A stretch of 64,000 bases of DNA from Tunicatimonas pelagia (GTDB lineage Bacteria; Bacteroidota; Bacteroidia; Cytophagales; Cyclobacteriaceae), in the NCBI RefSeq assembly GCF_030506325.1, contig NZ_CP120683.1, positions 4,849,001 to 4,913,000 of the forward strand, given 5' to 3'. The notes under the pieces were generated by a model. The model was not told the DNA's origin. It saw only the letters and a list, made by a program, of their open reading frames with translations, and did no database searches. The translations under genes were made by a program, and so were the position numbers. This document shows, piece by piece, positions 35,660 to 44,223 of this stretch (positions within the stretch are counted from its first letter, which is position 1; the number at the start of each line of letters is the position of its first letter).

Positions 35660-38122
35660 ATGAAAAAAAATTATACTGCCCTCCAGTTACTAAGGTTTAT
35701 CCAACGTAGTTATGCTCAGGGCTGGGAAGATTCAGTACGGCGGTACGAAGAACTATACCCAAAGTCAGTAGCTACCAGACGTCGCCGATTTCAGGCTAAA
35801 AAAGTCGCCCTCACTTTCCTTTTGTTGTTCACAGTCAAGCTACTAGTTGCTCAGGAACTGACTCAAACCATTCGGGGAAGAGTGATCGACCAGCAATCGC
35901 AGGCGGTAGTTGTGGGAGCGAATATTATCGTTCAAAATTCTGACCCACTGCTCGGTAGCAGTACCGATGCTGACGGAAACTTTCGGATTGCTAACGTACC
36001 CATTGGTCGTCATACACTCACAGTAACCAGCATTGGCTACGAGAATGCGGTGATTCCCGAGCTGGTAATTGGTTCAGGAAAGGAAGTGATACTGACCATT
36101 CGCCTCACTGAGTCGTTAGTGCAAATGGAAGAGATTGTGATTTCAGCCGCTGATCAGGAAAAAGGAAAGCCTAGCAATGATTTAGCGTACATCAGTGCCC
36201 GTTCTTTCACCGTAGAAGAAACCAAACGCTATGCTGCCAGCGTGAACGATCCCGCCCGCATGGCACTTTCCTTTGCCGGAGTAGCTTCCAATGACGATGA
36301 GTCTAATAATATTGTAATCCGAGGAAACTCGCCCCGAGGCTTACTGTGGCGAATTGAAGGAGTAGAAGTTCCCAACCCCAACCACTTTGGTGATATAGGA
36401 GCTTCGGGTGGTGGCATCAGTATGCTAAGCGTAAATATGCTAGACAATTCCGATTTTTATACCGGCGCTTTTCCGGCGGAGTACGGTAATGCTTCCTCGG
36501 GAGTGTTCGATATCAAACTGCGTAAGGGTAATAACGAAAAACGGGAGTACGCTTTTCAGGCAGGTGTTCTGGGCGTAGACTTTGCCGCTGAAGGTCCGTT
36601 TAGCAAGAATAGTAAAGCTTCCTACCTAGTTAATTATCGCTACTCTACATTAGCTGTATTAAGCCAATTAGGTATTGAAGTGAATGGCGATGCCATTCCT
36701 AACTTTCAAGATGCGGCGTTTAAAGTTCATGTGCCCACCAAGAAAGCGGGTTCTTTCTCGCTGTGGGGCGTAGGCGGCTTAAGCCGACAGGAAATAGATG
36801 ACCCTGAGGAAACCGAATCCTTCCGGTACAATATGGGCACGGCAGGTTTATCGCACGTATACTTCTTCGGCAAAAAAACGTACTTAGAATCTATTGTCTC
36901 TTACGCTCAGTCGCTCAACGCTTTTTCTGATGAAGAGCCTCCGTTCAGCTATAACTTTGAAGAGCGGTTTCGTAAGTCTTCCTTGCGAGGCTCGTTTTTG
37001 CTGAATCATAAATTCAGTGCCCGCCATACGCTTCGCACCGGCGTTATTGCCAGCCACCTGAATTTTGATTTATTGGCTCAGGGAGCGAGAGATACACTTT
37101 CGTTTACTGAAGTGGATAGCGACGGCAGCACCCAACTGTGGCAAGGTTACGCCCAGTGGCAATTTCGGGCTACTGAAGCCCTGACGTTTAATGCCGGGTT
37201 GCACCAAATGTACTTTCGGTTGAACGAACAGCAGAGTCTGGAACCCCGAATCGGGATGCGTTGGGCATTCGCTCCCAGACAAACCCTGAGTGCCGGATTT
37301 GGGGTTCACAGCCGGGTTGATCCACTGGTAAATTATTTTGCTACTTTTCGCCAAAATCCAGATGAGCCGTATACCCAGCCCAACCGTAATCTGGACTTAA
37401 CCAAATCACGTCACTATGTGGTTGGCTACGAGCGCACTTTACGCGACGACTTGCGTTTGAAAGTAGAAGCTTATTATCAACAGCTTTACGATGTGCCCAT
37501 CGGCTTATCGACTGGTTCCGACGTTCCTTGGTACGCAGCTTATTCGCTCATCAACTACCAGGAGGGAGTAGTAGATTTTCCGCTAGGTAATAACGGAACG
37601 GGACGCAACTATGGCTTAGAACTTACGCTGGAAAAATTCTTTACCCAGAACTACTATTTTATGCTCACCACCTCGCTGTTTGAGTCTAAGTATACCCCAC
37701 TCAATGGTGAAGAATACAACACGCGCTTTAACGGAAATCACGTAGTCAATTTTCTGGGAGGTAAGGAATTTAAGGTGGGGAGAAATAAGAATAATGTACT
37801 AGGGCTTAACTTCCGCATAAGTTGGGTGGGTGGGAATCGCTACACTCCGGTAGATATTGCTGCTTCGCGGGAGGCGGGTCAAGCCATAGTACAGTGGGAT
37901 CAACCCTACGCTGCTCAGGTTCCTGACTACTTCCGACCCGATGTTCGGGTAAGCTACCGCTGGAACCGAGCCAGGTACTCCAGTATACTTTCACTGGACG
38001 TCCAAAATGTAATCAATCGTTCAAATGTTTTTACCCGCTTTTACAGTGCATCCGAGGGGGATATGGTAGATTCTTTCCAGTTGGGGTTAATCCCGATCCT
38101 TAACTATCGTATCGAGTTTTAG
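35660..38122 (+). CDS. TonB-dependent receptor with a long N-terminal extension
   Basis: The 820-residue product begins MKKNYTALQLLRFIQRSYAQ and carries about 45 charged residues ahead of the hydrophobic signal (VALTFLLLFTVKLLVAQ, about 48-66). Then come a CarboxypepD_reg-like domain (GRVIDQQSQAVVVGANIIV to SIGYENAVIP, about 71-135), a plug domain with NNIVIRGNSPRGLLWRIEGV near 215 and a 22-strand-type barrel to a terminal aromatic, LNYRIEF. It should import a specific substrate through the outer membrane with TonB energy. There is no STN domain; the neighbour upstream has one. The start ATG is the only one before the signal. Substrate is unknown. Confidence 0.88.
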   Translation: MKKNYTALQLLRFIQRSYAQGWEDSVRRYEELYPKSVATRRRRFQAKKVALTFLLLFTVKLLVAQELTQTIRGRVIDQQSQAVVVGANIIVQNSDPLLGSSTDADGNFRIANVPIGRHTLTVTSIGYENAVIPELVIGSGKEVILTIRLTESLVQMEEIVISAADQEKGKPSNDLAYISARSFTVEETKRYAASVNDPARMALSFAGVASNDDESNNIVIRGNSPRGLLWRIEGVEVPNPNHFGDIGASGGGISMLSVNMLDNSDFYTGAFPAEYGNASSGVFDIKLRKGNNEKREYAFQAGVLGVDFAAEGPFSKNSKASYLVNYRYSTLAVLSQLGIEVNGDAIPNFQDAAFKVHVPTKKAGSFSLWGVGGLSRQEIDDPEETESFRYNMGTAGLSHVYFFGKKTYLESIVSYAQSLNAFSDEEPPFSYNFEERFRKSSLRGSFLLNHKFSARHTLRTGVIASHLNFDLLAQGARDTLSFTEVDSDGSTQLWQGYAQWQFRATEALTFNAGLHQMYFRLNEQQSLEPRIGMRWAFAPRQTLSAGFGVHSRVDPLVNYFATFRQNPDEPYTQPNRNLDLTKSRHYVVGYERTLRDDLRLKVEAYYQQLYDVPIGLSTGSDVPWYAAYSLINYQEGVVDFPLGNNGTGRNYGLELTLEKFFTQNYYFMLTTSLFESKYTPLNGEEYNTRFNGNHVVNFLGGKEFKVGRNKNNVLGLNFRISWVGGNRYTPVDIAASREAGQAIVQWDQPYAAQVPDYFRPDVRVSYRWNRARYSSILSLDVQNVINRSNVFTRFYSASEGDMVDSFQLGLIPILNYRIEF

Positions 38123-38154
38123 AACAGAAGTCACGCTGCTGAGTTATTTAGTGG

Positions 38155-38922
38155 ATGAATCCTTTTCACGGAAAAGTTGCGTTGGTTACCGGGGGGGCAC
38201 AGGGCATTGGCAAAGCTATTGCGCAGGCTTTTTCGCACCACGAAGTACGGGTGGTAATTGCCGACCGGGATGAGGCAGCCGGGAAAGAATGCGAACAGTG
38301 GCTGCGATCTAAAGGAGGTGAGGCCACTTTTCTCTACTGCGATGTGGCGGATGCAGATTCTATTCAATCGCTAACCGAGCAGGTAATTGATCGCTACCAG
38401 CGACTGGATTTTCTGGTCAACAATGCTGGGGTATTCTGCTTCAAACCGATAGATGAATTATCGGTAGTAGAGTTTGATGAAATACTGGCGATTAATTTAC
38501 GTTCAGCATTCGTGGCAGCTAAGTTTGCAGCACCGTACCTGAAACAACAGCGGGGTGCTATCATTAATATTGCTTCTACCCGCGCTCTGATGTCGGAACC
38601 CAATTCCGAAGCGTATGCGGCTAGCAAAGGAGGCTTGGTAGCGCTGACGCACGCTTTAGCTGTTAGCTTAAGCCCGGAAGTGCGGGTAAATACCATTAGT
38701 CCCGGCTGGATAGAAGTGCGAGATTGGCAGAAACGCTCGGAACGGCAGGAAGTACAGCATAGCGAGGCTGACCGAACTCAGCACTTGGTAGGCCGGGTGG
38801 GTACCCCCGAAGACGTAGGGCGAGCGGTGGTATTTCTTTGTTCCGGCGAAAGTGGATTTATCACCGGGCAAAACTTGGTTATTGACGGTGGTATGACTGC
38901 GAAAATGATTTACGAAGACTAA
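38155..38922 (+). CDS. SDR family oxidoreductase
   Basis: A complete 255-residue classical short-chain dehydrogenase: TGGAQGIGKA at about residues 12-21, an aspartate in IADRDEAA that favours NAD, NNAG near 90, IASTRA with the catalytic serine near 141, and YAASKGG near 155, with PGWIEVRDWQ and a terminal LVIDGGMTAKM. It is unlike the SDR at 8736-9473 in cofactor preference. The ATG lies 33 bp after the stop of the TonB receptor, so it may be read through from the signalling operon, although it has its own spacing for a promoter only if very compact. Substrate is open. Confidence 0.9.
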   Translation: MNPFHGKVALVTGGAQGIGKAIAQAFSHHEVRVVIADRDEAAGKECEQWLRSKGGEATFLYCDVADADSIQSLTEQVIDRYQRLDFLVNNAGVFCFKPIDELSVVEFDEILAINLRSAFVAAKFAAPYLKQQRGAIINIASTRALMSEPNSEAYAASKGGLVALTHALAVSLSPEVRVNTISPGWIEVRDWQKRSERQEVQHSEADRTQHLVGRVGTPEDVGRAVVFLCSGESGFITGQNLVIDGGMTAKMIYED

Positions 38923-38954
38923 TTTTTTTATACACACAATAAATTTTTTGAACA

Positions 38955-39329
38955 ATGGAACATTACGTAATGATCTCACACTTTGAGAACGAACAAGACG
39001 ACCAAGATTTTCGGGCGAAAGCGGTAACAAATTACCCTCGGCATAAAATTGAGGAACACGAAGATATTACCTACGTTGGCTTTGCTGCCCGTGAACAGGC
39101 CGAAGTTGAAGACTTTTTGGATAGCATTTTAAACCGCTTCGGTATCAGCGATAAAGACTTTGTAGCTCTGTACTACAGTCGCGACAACGAAACTATTCAG
39201 CGCAATATGGTGATGGGGCCTGATCGGCTAGTAGAAAACTTAACCGAAAAAGTGAGCCAAGATGAGCACGTAAATCGCTTAAGCCGTTTGTTGAACTACG
39301 ATTACGTAGAGGCGATGCCTAATCCTTAA
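38955..39329 (+). CDS. Hypothetical protein, 124 residues
   Basis: A small soluble protein that begins MEHYVMISHFENEQDDQDFR and shows an alternating alpha/beta pattern: two short strands (HYVMISHF and ITYVGFAAREQ) with helices between and a helical second half (VEDFLDSILNRFGI, RLVENLTEKVSQDEHVNRLS). The RDFVALYYSRDNETI-like stretch suggests a strand-helix turn near 70-80. No motif or signal peptide is present and I do not recognise a family. It starts 32 bp after the SDR stop and is probably in the same transcript. A short weak hairpin follows its stop. Confidence 0.75.
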   Translation: MEHYVMISHFENEQDDQDFRAKAVTNYPRHKIEEHEDITYVGFAAREQAEVEDFLDSILNRFGISDKDFVALYYSRDNETIQRNMVMGPDRLVENLTEKVSQDEHVNRLSRLLNYDYVEAMPNP

Positions 39330-39349
39330 AGAAAAGCTAATGTTTTCTT
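39329..39349 (+). terminator. Possible weak terminator hairpin
   Basis: aagaaaa (39329-39335) pairs with ttttctt (39343-39349) around gctaatg directly at the stop codon of the preceding gene. The stem is AT-only. The rest of the 366-bp gap to 39695 is AT-rich, without coding character; the imperfect inverted repeat ctgctatttagt/actaagcag at 39529-39553 is the only other structure I see. Confidence 0.35.
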
Positions 39350-39695
39350 GAGACTATGGTAGATAAAATGAAGGAAAAGGTACGTTGTGAGTTAAATATT
39401 ACAATAACCTATTCCTTCTACTTAGCGAAGTAACTATGTTTTGTTTTAAAACGCTGAATATCAGAAAGTTATGAAGAAAATAGCTTGCCTAATGCCAGTC
39501 TAATATTTGTACTTATCAAATAATAAACTGCTATTTAGTAATAACTAAGCAGTGGATGCTACTGCCCTTGACTAATAATCTTACAACTAACGTACGATGG
39601 TATAAGCACACGAATAAGCGTAAAGCACAAGTGGGTATAGAAATTGAAATATTGCTACCAAGTAAATATTTTCATGATTTTTAAATTCGCTTTAA

Positions 39696-40598
39696 ATGAA
39701 TAATAATCGCAAAACCACAGAGTTCAGCACGCACCTTTCCCGCTCACGTATGCGTCGCTATCTACACGGTCAGTTAAGTGCAGAAGAAAGTCGGCAGGTA
39801 GAAGTACACCTAGCGAACTGCACTCATTGTTCGGCAGCGTTGGTGAACTATATTGAAATTGAGGAAGCCGATCAGTATAATGCCTACGCTAAGCAGCTAT
39901 CAGGTAAATTGAAGGAACAAAAGATAGCAAAACGGTCTACCCTATCTTCTTTTCAGATTAAAGCCATTCGCACTGCGGCTGCGGTGGTAACTCTAATGAT
40001 TTTTTCCTTTTTTGGGGTGAAGAATATTATCAATAAGGAAGTAGCCAATTATCAGTCAGATGAGGTGGGGTTACCGGTTAAGGGCAAGCCACTAGCCGCT
40101 AAAGCGGTTCCAGTAAACAAGGAAGTAGCAACCAAGCCTACTGAAAAGAAAGACGATAACCGACTGGCTGATAACCGTCCGGTTGAGAAGAAAATCGAGC
40201 GAGCAACCACTAATAAGCCTTCGGCGCCTGTTAAAAAGAAGCCGATAGCAAAGAAAGTAACACCAGCAGTGAAGAAAACTACTACTAAACCTCAGGTTAA
40301 AGCCGATAAACCAACTGCTCCAGTGGAGAAAAAAGTGGCAACAGCCGTTCCCAAGGAGAAAGAGCCAGAAAGGGAATCTAGTCCAGTAGAAAAAGTAGCC
40401 GATACTAACAAGGTCACCGAACCAATTGTCGAAAAGGTAGAAGCTGATTCGCAATTAGCTACTCAACCTGAAGTTAAACCAATTAAAAGTTTATCTACTG
40501 TTAAGAAAATGGATGTAGCTAAGCAGGTAGACATATCTACTCCCGTGGGAAGTACAGCTCCACCGGTAATTCCAGTGCCTGGTGGGGGACAACGTTAA
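39696..40598 (+). CDS. Orphan zinc-finger anti-sigma-like membrane protein with Lys/Pro/Thr-rich tail
   Basis: The 300-residue product has a ZAS-type anti-sigma zinc finger at about 34-50, with the H-x3-C-x2-C arrangement in VHLANCTHCSAALVNY, then helix-forming charged residues, one transmembrane segment (AAAVVTLMIFSFFGV, about 92-107) and about 180 residues that are dominated by K, P, T, V and E, in repeats such as VEKKV, PVKKKP and TKPQVKADKP. This last region should be periplasmic and disordered. Anti-sigma factors of this type normally lie next to their sigma gene; there is none within several kb here. A role other than sigma control, for example as an envelope tether, is possible. A strong terminator follows its stop. 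Confidence 0.75.
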   Translation: MNNNRKTTEFSTHLSRSRMRRYLHGQLSAEESRQVEVHLANCTHCSAALVNYIEIEEADQYNAYAKQLSGKLKEQKIAKRSTLSSFQIKAIRTAAAVVTLMIFSFFGVKNIINKEVANYQSDEVGLPVKGKPLAAKAVPVNKEVATKPTEKKDDNRLADNRPVEKKIERATTNKPSAPVKKKPIAKKVTPAVKKTTTKPQVKADKPTAPVEKKVATAVPKEKEPERESSPVEKVADTNKVTEPIVEKVEADSQLATQPEVKPIKSLSTVKKMDVAKQVDISTPVGSTAPPVIPVPGGGQR

Positions 40599-40620
40599 AC
40601 AGTAATCATTGATAGAACAA

Positions 40621-40657
40621 AAAAAGCCTCTGAAGAATACATCCTCAGGGGCTTTTT
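40621..40657 (+). terminator. Strong rho-independent terminator
   Basis: aaaaagcctctga (40621-40633) pairs with tcaggggcttttt (40645-40657), 13 base pairs with one G-U, around an 11-nt loop. Its A-flank and T-flank make it functional in both directions. It lies 22 bp after the zinc-finger gene's stop. The 226 bp that follow to the AraC gene hold nothing I recognise. Confidence 0.85.
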
Positions 40658-40886
40658 CTATGAAGTGATTTAAAGTTTTAGAAGTTGTTTTGTCAGAACC
40701 GCTTTGTTTTCAGCATCTTTAAGTCGCTTAAAGGATAGCCAAAATTCATATTGGAGATTTGAGTCAGATTTCCCTCCTAGAGCACTGAAAATCGCTATCA
40801 GTAACTCTGAAGCCTTGTAAAAACTTTAAATCGCTTCTTTCGTAACGCTACGTTGACACAAATAAATTTTCAGTAATTCATCGAGA

Positions 40887-41777
40887 TTGAAAATCTTTGA
40901 TACTATATCAGAATATTTAGACGTCCTTGAAATTGAGCATGGATCCGAAGCTGGCGATCTTTTTGTATTCAAGATTGAAGACTATTTTGGTGATAGGTCA
41001 TTTGAGGTAGGACCCTACCGGCACAACTTCTTTGAGATCAGCTACGGACAGGGGCACGATGTGGACGTTCAGGTGGGCGATGCCTCATTCAACCCGAGCG
41101 ATAAGATGCTGTCTTTCTCTACACCGTTCAATATTTCGTCGTGGCGCATCAATTCATTTCAGGACAATTCGCTGGGCTATATGCTGTTGTTCAAACCCGA
41201 AATTCTGAATAAAACCTACCATAGAATTGATCTCTACCGAAACTTCCAGTTTTTCAATATTAATACTTCCCCCGCACTCGCTCTTGCTGATGAGGAAAGC
41301 ACGATGATCACCGGCCTAATGGGAACAATACTCCAAGAGTTTCAGGAAAGAACATCCACCAGTTCTTCTACTATTCTGAGTGCCTACCTGACTATTCTCC
41401 TTGAGAAAGCCAATAACCTCTACCAGCAACCTAATGCTCAACTCGTGTTTTCTAACCGAGCCGAAGAAATTGCCTTCTTATTCGAAAGTCTCCTAAAAGA
41501 AAAGGTCAGCTACCAACGTCACTTAGGCGACTACGCGGCTGAGCTGAATATCAGTACTTCGTACCTATCGGAGTCGGTGAAAAAAACGACGGGCAAATCG
41601 GCCAAGGCCGTAGCCAAAGAGTTTTTGATGCTCAATGCCAAAGCTGAGTTGTCGCAAAACAAAGATACGATTGCCACAGTAGCCGAGCGGTTGGGGTTCA
41701 ACGACACCTCAAATTTTATTACGTTTTTTAGGACTGAGGCCGGGCTGACTCCCAATCAGTACCGAAAATCACCTTGA
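40887..41777 (+). CDS. AraC family transcriptional regulator
   Basis: The 296-residue regulator seems to start with TTG at 40887, since no ATG occurs before the cupin-like region. The N-terminal 160 residues form an AraC_binding-like cupin (GPYRHNFFEISYGQGHDVD and the LSFSTPFNISSWRI strand), and the C-terminal 100 carry the two helix-turn-helices, with AELNISTSYLSESVKKTTGK near 220-240 and AERLGFNDTSNFITFFRTEA near 265-285, ending in TPNQYRKSP. It reads toward an outer-membrane protein, DoxX, MFS and NmrA-like genes, which it most likely controls. Confidence 0.9.
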   Translation: MKIFDTISEYLDVLEIEHGSEAGDLFVFKIEDYFGDRSFEVGPYRHNFFEISYGQGHDVDVQVGDASFNPSDKMLSFSTPFNISSWRINSFQDNSLGYMLLFKPEILNKTYHRIDLYRNFQFFNINTSPALALADEESTMITGLMGTILQEFQERTSTSSSTILSAYLTILLEKANNLYQQPNAQLVFSNRAEEIAFLFESLLKEKVSYQRHLGDYAAELNISTSYLSESVKKTTGKSAKAVAKEFLMLNAKAELSQNKDTIATVAERLGFNDTSNFITFFRTEAGLTPNQYRKSP

Positions 41778-41872
41778 TTTTTACCATTTTTACCTCTTTT
41801 TACATATAAAATTCCGGCTTTTTTCTATTGACCTTTGTCTTGTAGCTAAACAATACAGACAAACTAGTCAAT

Positions 41873-42499
41873 ATGAAAACATACTGTAGTACCCTACTTT
41901 TTCTTTTGGTAGGTTTCATCATACACGTACCACTGTACGGACAGACGGTGCTAGAAACTGCCGCAACGGACGAAAACCTTATCGTCGAAACGTGGTGGAT
42001 CAAGCCTTTCGACGATGAATATAAGCTGAGCCTCTTCAGCCTGAATACGGCGGAGTATAATTATGACAGCGAAGAAAGTATCTTCATGTCGTACTCTTTG
42101 CTGAACTACAACTTATTCAAGAATTGGGGGCCAGCCGTAGGAACCCGCTTACTGCCGGATCGGGCGGTAGCCTTGAGTGGTGTTCAGTATAGCTTCTACC
42201 GAGAAGAATTTTTTGTCACGGCCAATGTAACCTCCGAAATTAAGCGCAGCCCCGACTTCGAGGTTTTCTCCATTGTGCAGTACCGCCCCCGCTTTTCCGA
42301 AAAGGTGAAAGGGTTTTTTCAGGGGCAATTCTCCTTCAATTTTAACGCTGAGACCCATCTGTTTAGCTTTCAACAGTTTCGCTTAGGGGGCGACTTCGGC
42401 TTAATACAAACCGGTATTGCCCTCAACAACTTTCAATTCGAAAACGATTGGGAGTATGATTTTCAGCCAGGGCTGTTTTTCCGCTTGGAGTTTCAATAA
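41873..42499 (+). CDS. Secreted beta-barrel-like outer-membrane protein of unknown function
   Basis: The 208-residue protein starts with a signal peptide (MKTYCSTLLFLLVGFIIHVP, cleavage near GQ at 23-24). The mature part consists of alternating hydrophobic and polar residues with many aromatic positions (SFYREEFFVTANVTSEIKR, FFQGQFSFNFNAETHLFSF) and ends LFFRLEFQ, so eight to ten beta-strands of a small outer-membrane barrel are likely. I recognise no family. It is 95 bp after the AraC gene and 32 bp before doxX, which makes it the first of the regulated group. A role in efflux or in membrane stress protection would fit its neighbours, as an inference. Confidence 0.7.
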   Translation: MKTYCSTLLFLLVGFIIHVPLYGQTVLETAATDENLIVETWWIKPFDDEYKLSLFSLNTAEYNYDSEESIFMSYSLLNYNLFKNWGPAVGTRLLPDRAVALSGVQYSFYREEFFVTANVTSEIKRSPDFEVFSIVQYRPRFSEKVKGFFQGQFSFNFNAETHLFSFQQFRLGGDFGLIQTGIALNNFQFENDWEYDFQPGLFFRLEFQ

Positions 42500-42531
42500 A
42501 AAATCAGAGTAAACCATAAAAAAAGAAAACA

Positions 42532-42990
42532 ATGAAATACCTCATCTTCAATACATCTGAGAATTGGGCCTCTACTGTGCTACGCATCGTATTGGGCATC
42601 ATCATCTTTATTCACGGAATAGGCAAATTAGGCGGAGAAGGATACAGCCAATTTATCTACTTCTTCACCGAATACCTGCGAATGCCCATCATCCTGGCTT
42701 GGCTTACCATTGCCGTTGAGACGATCGGTAGTCTGCTGCTGATTGTTGGTTTTGCTACCCGAATCAATGCCATTGCGCTTTTTGGTCTTTTTGTGGGCAT
42801 GATCACCTTCGTGCACTGGGACATCGGCTTTTCTATGAACTGGTGGGGGCAGTTGGAAGCAGGACAAGAAGGTTTTGAATATCATCTTTTGGTGCTAGCC
42901 ATGAGTGGCGCACTGGCTTTACTAGGAGGGGGTAAGCTCTCGGTCGATCTGCTGCTGTTCAACCCTCAGCCCGGCGCAAAAACCCTTTAA
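42532..42990 (+). CDS. DoxX family membrane protein
   Basis: A 152-residue, four-helix integral membrane protein. The family signature STVLRIVLGIIIFIHGIGKL (about 14-33) is followed by a variable loop, two helices with ETIGSLLLIVGFATRINAIA near 60-79 and a last helix with GALALLGGGKLSVD, as in DoxX/DoxD-like oxidoreductase subunits. Members take part in quinone or thiol redox reactions, oxidative stress resistance and, in mycobacteria, in a complex with superoxide dismutase. It is followed after 3 bp by an MFS gene. Its place in an AraC-controlled group with an NmrA-like reductase supports a role in electrophile or quinone stress, by inference. Confidence 0.88.
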   Translation: MKYLIFNTSENWASTVLRIVLGIIIFIHGIGKLGGEGYSQFIYFFTEYLRMPIILAWLTIAVETIGSLLLIVGFATRINAIALFGLFVGMITFVHWDIGFSMNWWGQLEAGQEGFEYHLLVLAMSGALALLGGGKLSVDLLLFNPQPGAKTL

Positions 42991-42993
42991 TCT

Positions 42994-44190
42994 ATGCCCG
43001 CAACGATCTACATTTTAGCGTTAGCCACTTTTGCGGTGGGCACCCAAAGCTACGTATTTACGGGGCTTTTATCAGACCTGGCCCATGACTTGGGAGTGAG
43101 TGTAGGGGTGGCTGGCCAGCTGGCTACTGCCTTTGCCATTACGAGTGGTATAGCAGCCCCCTTCGTGGTAAATTTCTTCAGTGGATACGAGCGGCGGCGC
43201 CTGCTGGTGAGCGCGTTGTTGTTGGTTGGGTTAATCAACCTGGGCACTGCCTTCTTACCTAGCTTCAACCTATTTGTTGCAGCACGCATTTTGGCTGCTT
43301 TGTGCGCTATTCTGGTCATTCCCACGGCGGGAGCCATCGCTGCTTCGCTGATGCCTAAAAACAAGCAGGGGCAAGCCCTCGGCCTCATTTTATCTGGACT
43401 TACGCTGGCACTGATGCTGGGTGTACCCTTAGGAACTGTCATTGGTGATCTTTTCGGCTGGCGCGCCACATTCGTCTTTGCCGGAATTATCGCGCTTATG
43501 GCTGTCCCGTTTGTTGCCAAGCTGGTTCCAGAATCACCCGGCACCGCCGAAGCTTCCTTCAGTAACTTTGAGGTAGTCAAGCTCCGGATAGTGAAGGTAA
43601 GTCTGCTATTGAGCATTGTATCCTTTGTGGCAGCCTACCCCATCTTTGCCTTTATCGGGCCCTTCATCGAAGAAGTCACTGGGCTAGAGGGAGGTTACCT
43701 GGGAGCCATGCAAGCTGCCATTGGTGTTGGATCCATCATAGGACTGGTGATTGGCGGCAAGATGGCCGATGGTCGTCCTTTCACCCAGAACATCAAAATT
43801 CTCTTCGGGGCATTTGTTGGGGTGCAAGCCTTGTACTCTGTCTGGTTCCTATTTCCCGAACTGCTGGGCACCAGTCAGATGATTGCCCCAATGGCTCTGA
43901 GCATTATCGGATCATCTGCCATTTTATTTGCCACGGGCCCCGTGATTGAAAAAGCACTGGTCAATGCCAATCCGCCGCAAGCTGCTCTCACGTTGGCCAT
44001 GAACACCTCGATGATCTATACGGGGCAGGGAATCGGGGCTGCGTTGGGAGGAATAGTGATTGCCCGTCAGGGCTACGAGGCAGTAGGCGGAGTGAGTGCA
44101 ATAATCGCCACCGTTGCCTTGGCGATTGCACTGATGTTCAAACCGAAACCCACGAGGCAGGTGCAAGACCATAAGCCAGCTACACCTTAA
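42994..44190 (+). CDS. MFS transporter, drug-efflux type
   Basis: The 398-residue protein has about twelve transmembrane segments, the size of the DHA1 drug:H+ antiporter group. The first helix (YILALATFAVGTQSYVFTGL) carries the F-x-x-G-x-x-x-x-V/L pattern of AraJ/CmlA-type exporters, the loop between helices 2 and 3 is the shortened YERRRLLVSALLLVG and a motif-C-like G-x-x-x-G-P-x-x-G segment can be seen in LMLGVPLGTVIGDLFGWR near 150. It should expel a small hydrophobic compound across the inner membrane. It starts 3 bp after doxX, implying a single transcript. The sequence is GC-richer than most of the window. Confidence 0.92.
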   Translation: MPATIYILALATFAVGTQSYVFTGLLSDLAHDLGVSVGVAGQLATAFAITSGIAAPFVVNFFSGYERRRLLVSALLLVGLINLGTAFLPSFNLFVAARILAALCAILVIPTAGAIAASLMPKNKQGQALGLILSGLTLALMLGVPLGTVIGDLFGWRATFVFAGIIALMAVPFVAKLVPESPGTAEASFSNFEVVKLRIVKVSLLLSIVSFVAAYPIFAFIGPFIEEVTGLEGGYLGAMQAAIGVGSIIGLVIGGKMADGRPFTQNIKILFGAFVGVQALYSVWFLFPELLGTSQMIAPMALSIIGSSAILFATGPVIEKALVNANPPQAALTLAMNTSMIYTGQGIGAALGGIVIARQGYEAVGGVSAIIATVALAIALMFKPKPTRQVQDHKPATP

Positions 44191-44223
44191 CAGTTTTTAT
44201 TATTTAACCGAAAAGAAAAAGTC

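Noticed and set aside
40092-40454. 120-codon minus-strand frame in the zinc-finger gene
   Set aside because: It is the reverse of the Lys/Pro/Thr low-complexity region and therefore an artefact of biased codons.
43050-43616. 188-codon minus-strand frame over the MFS gene
   Set aside because: It is antisense to a clear transporter and lacks any family match or start context.
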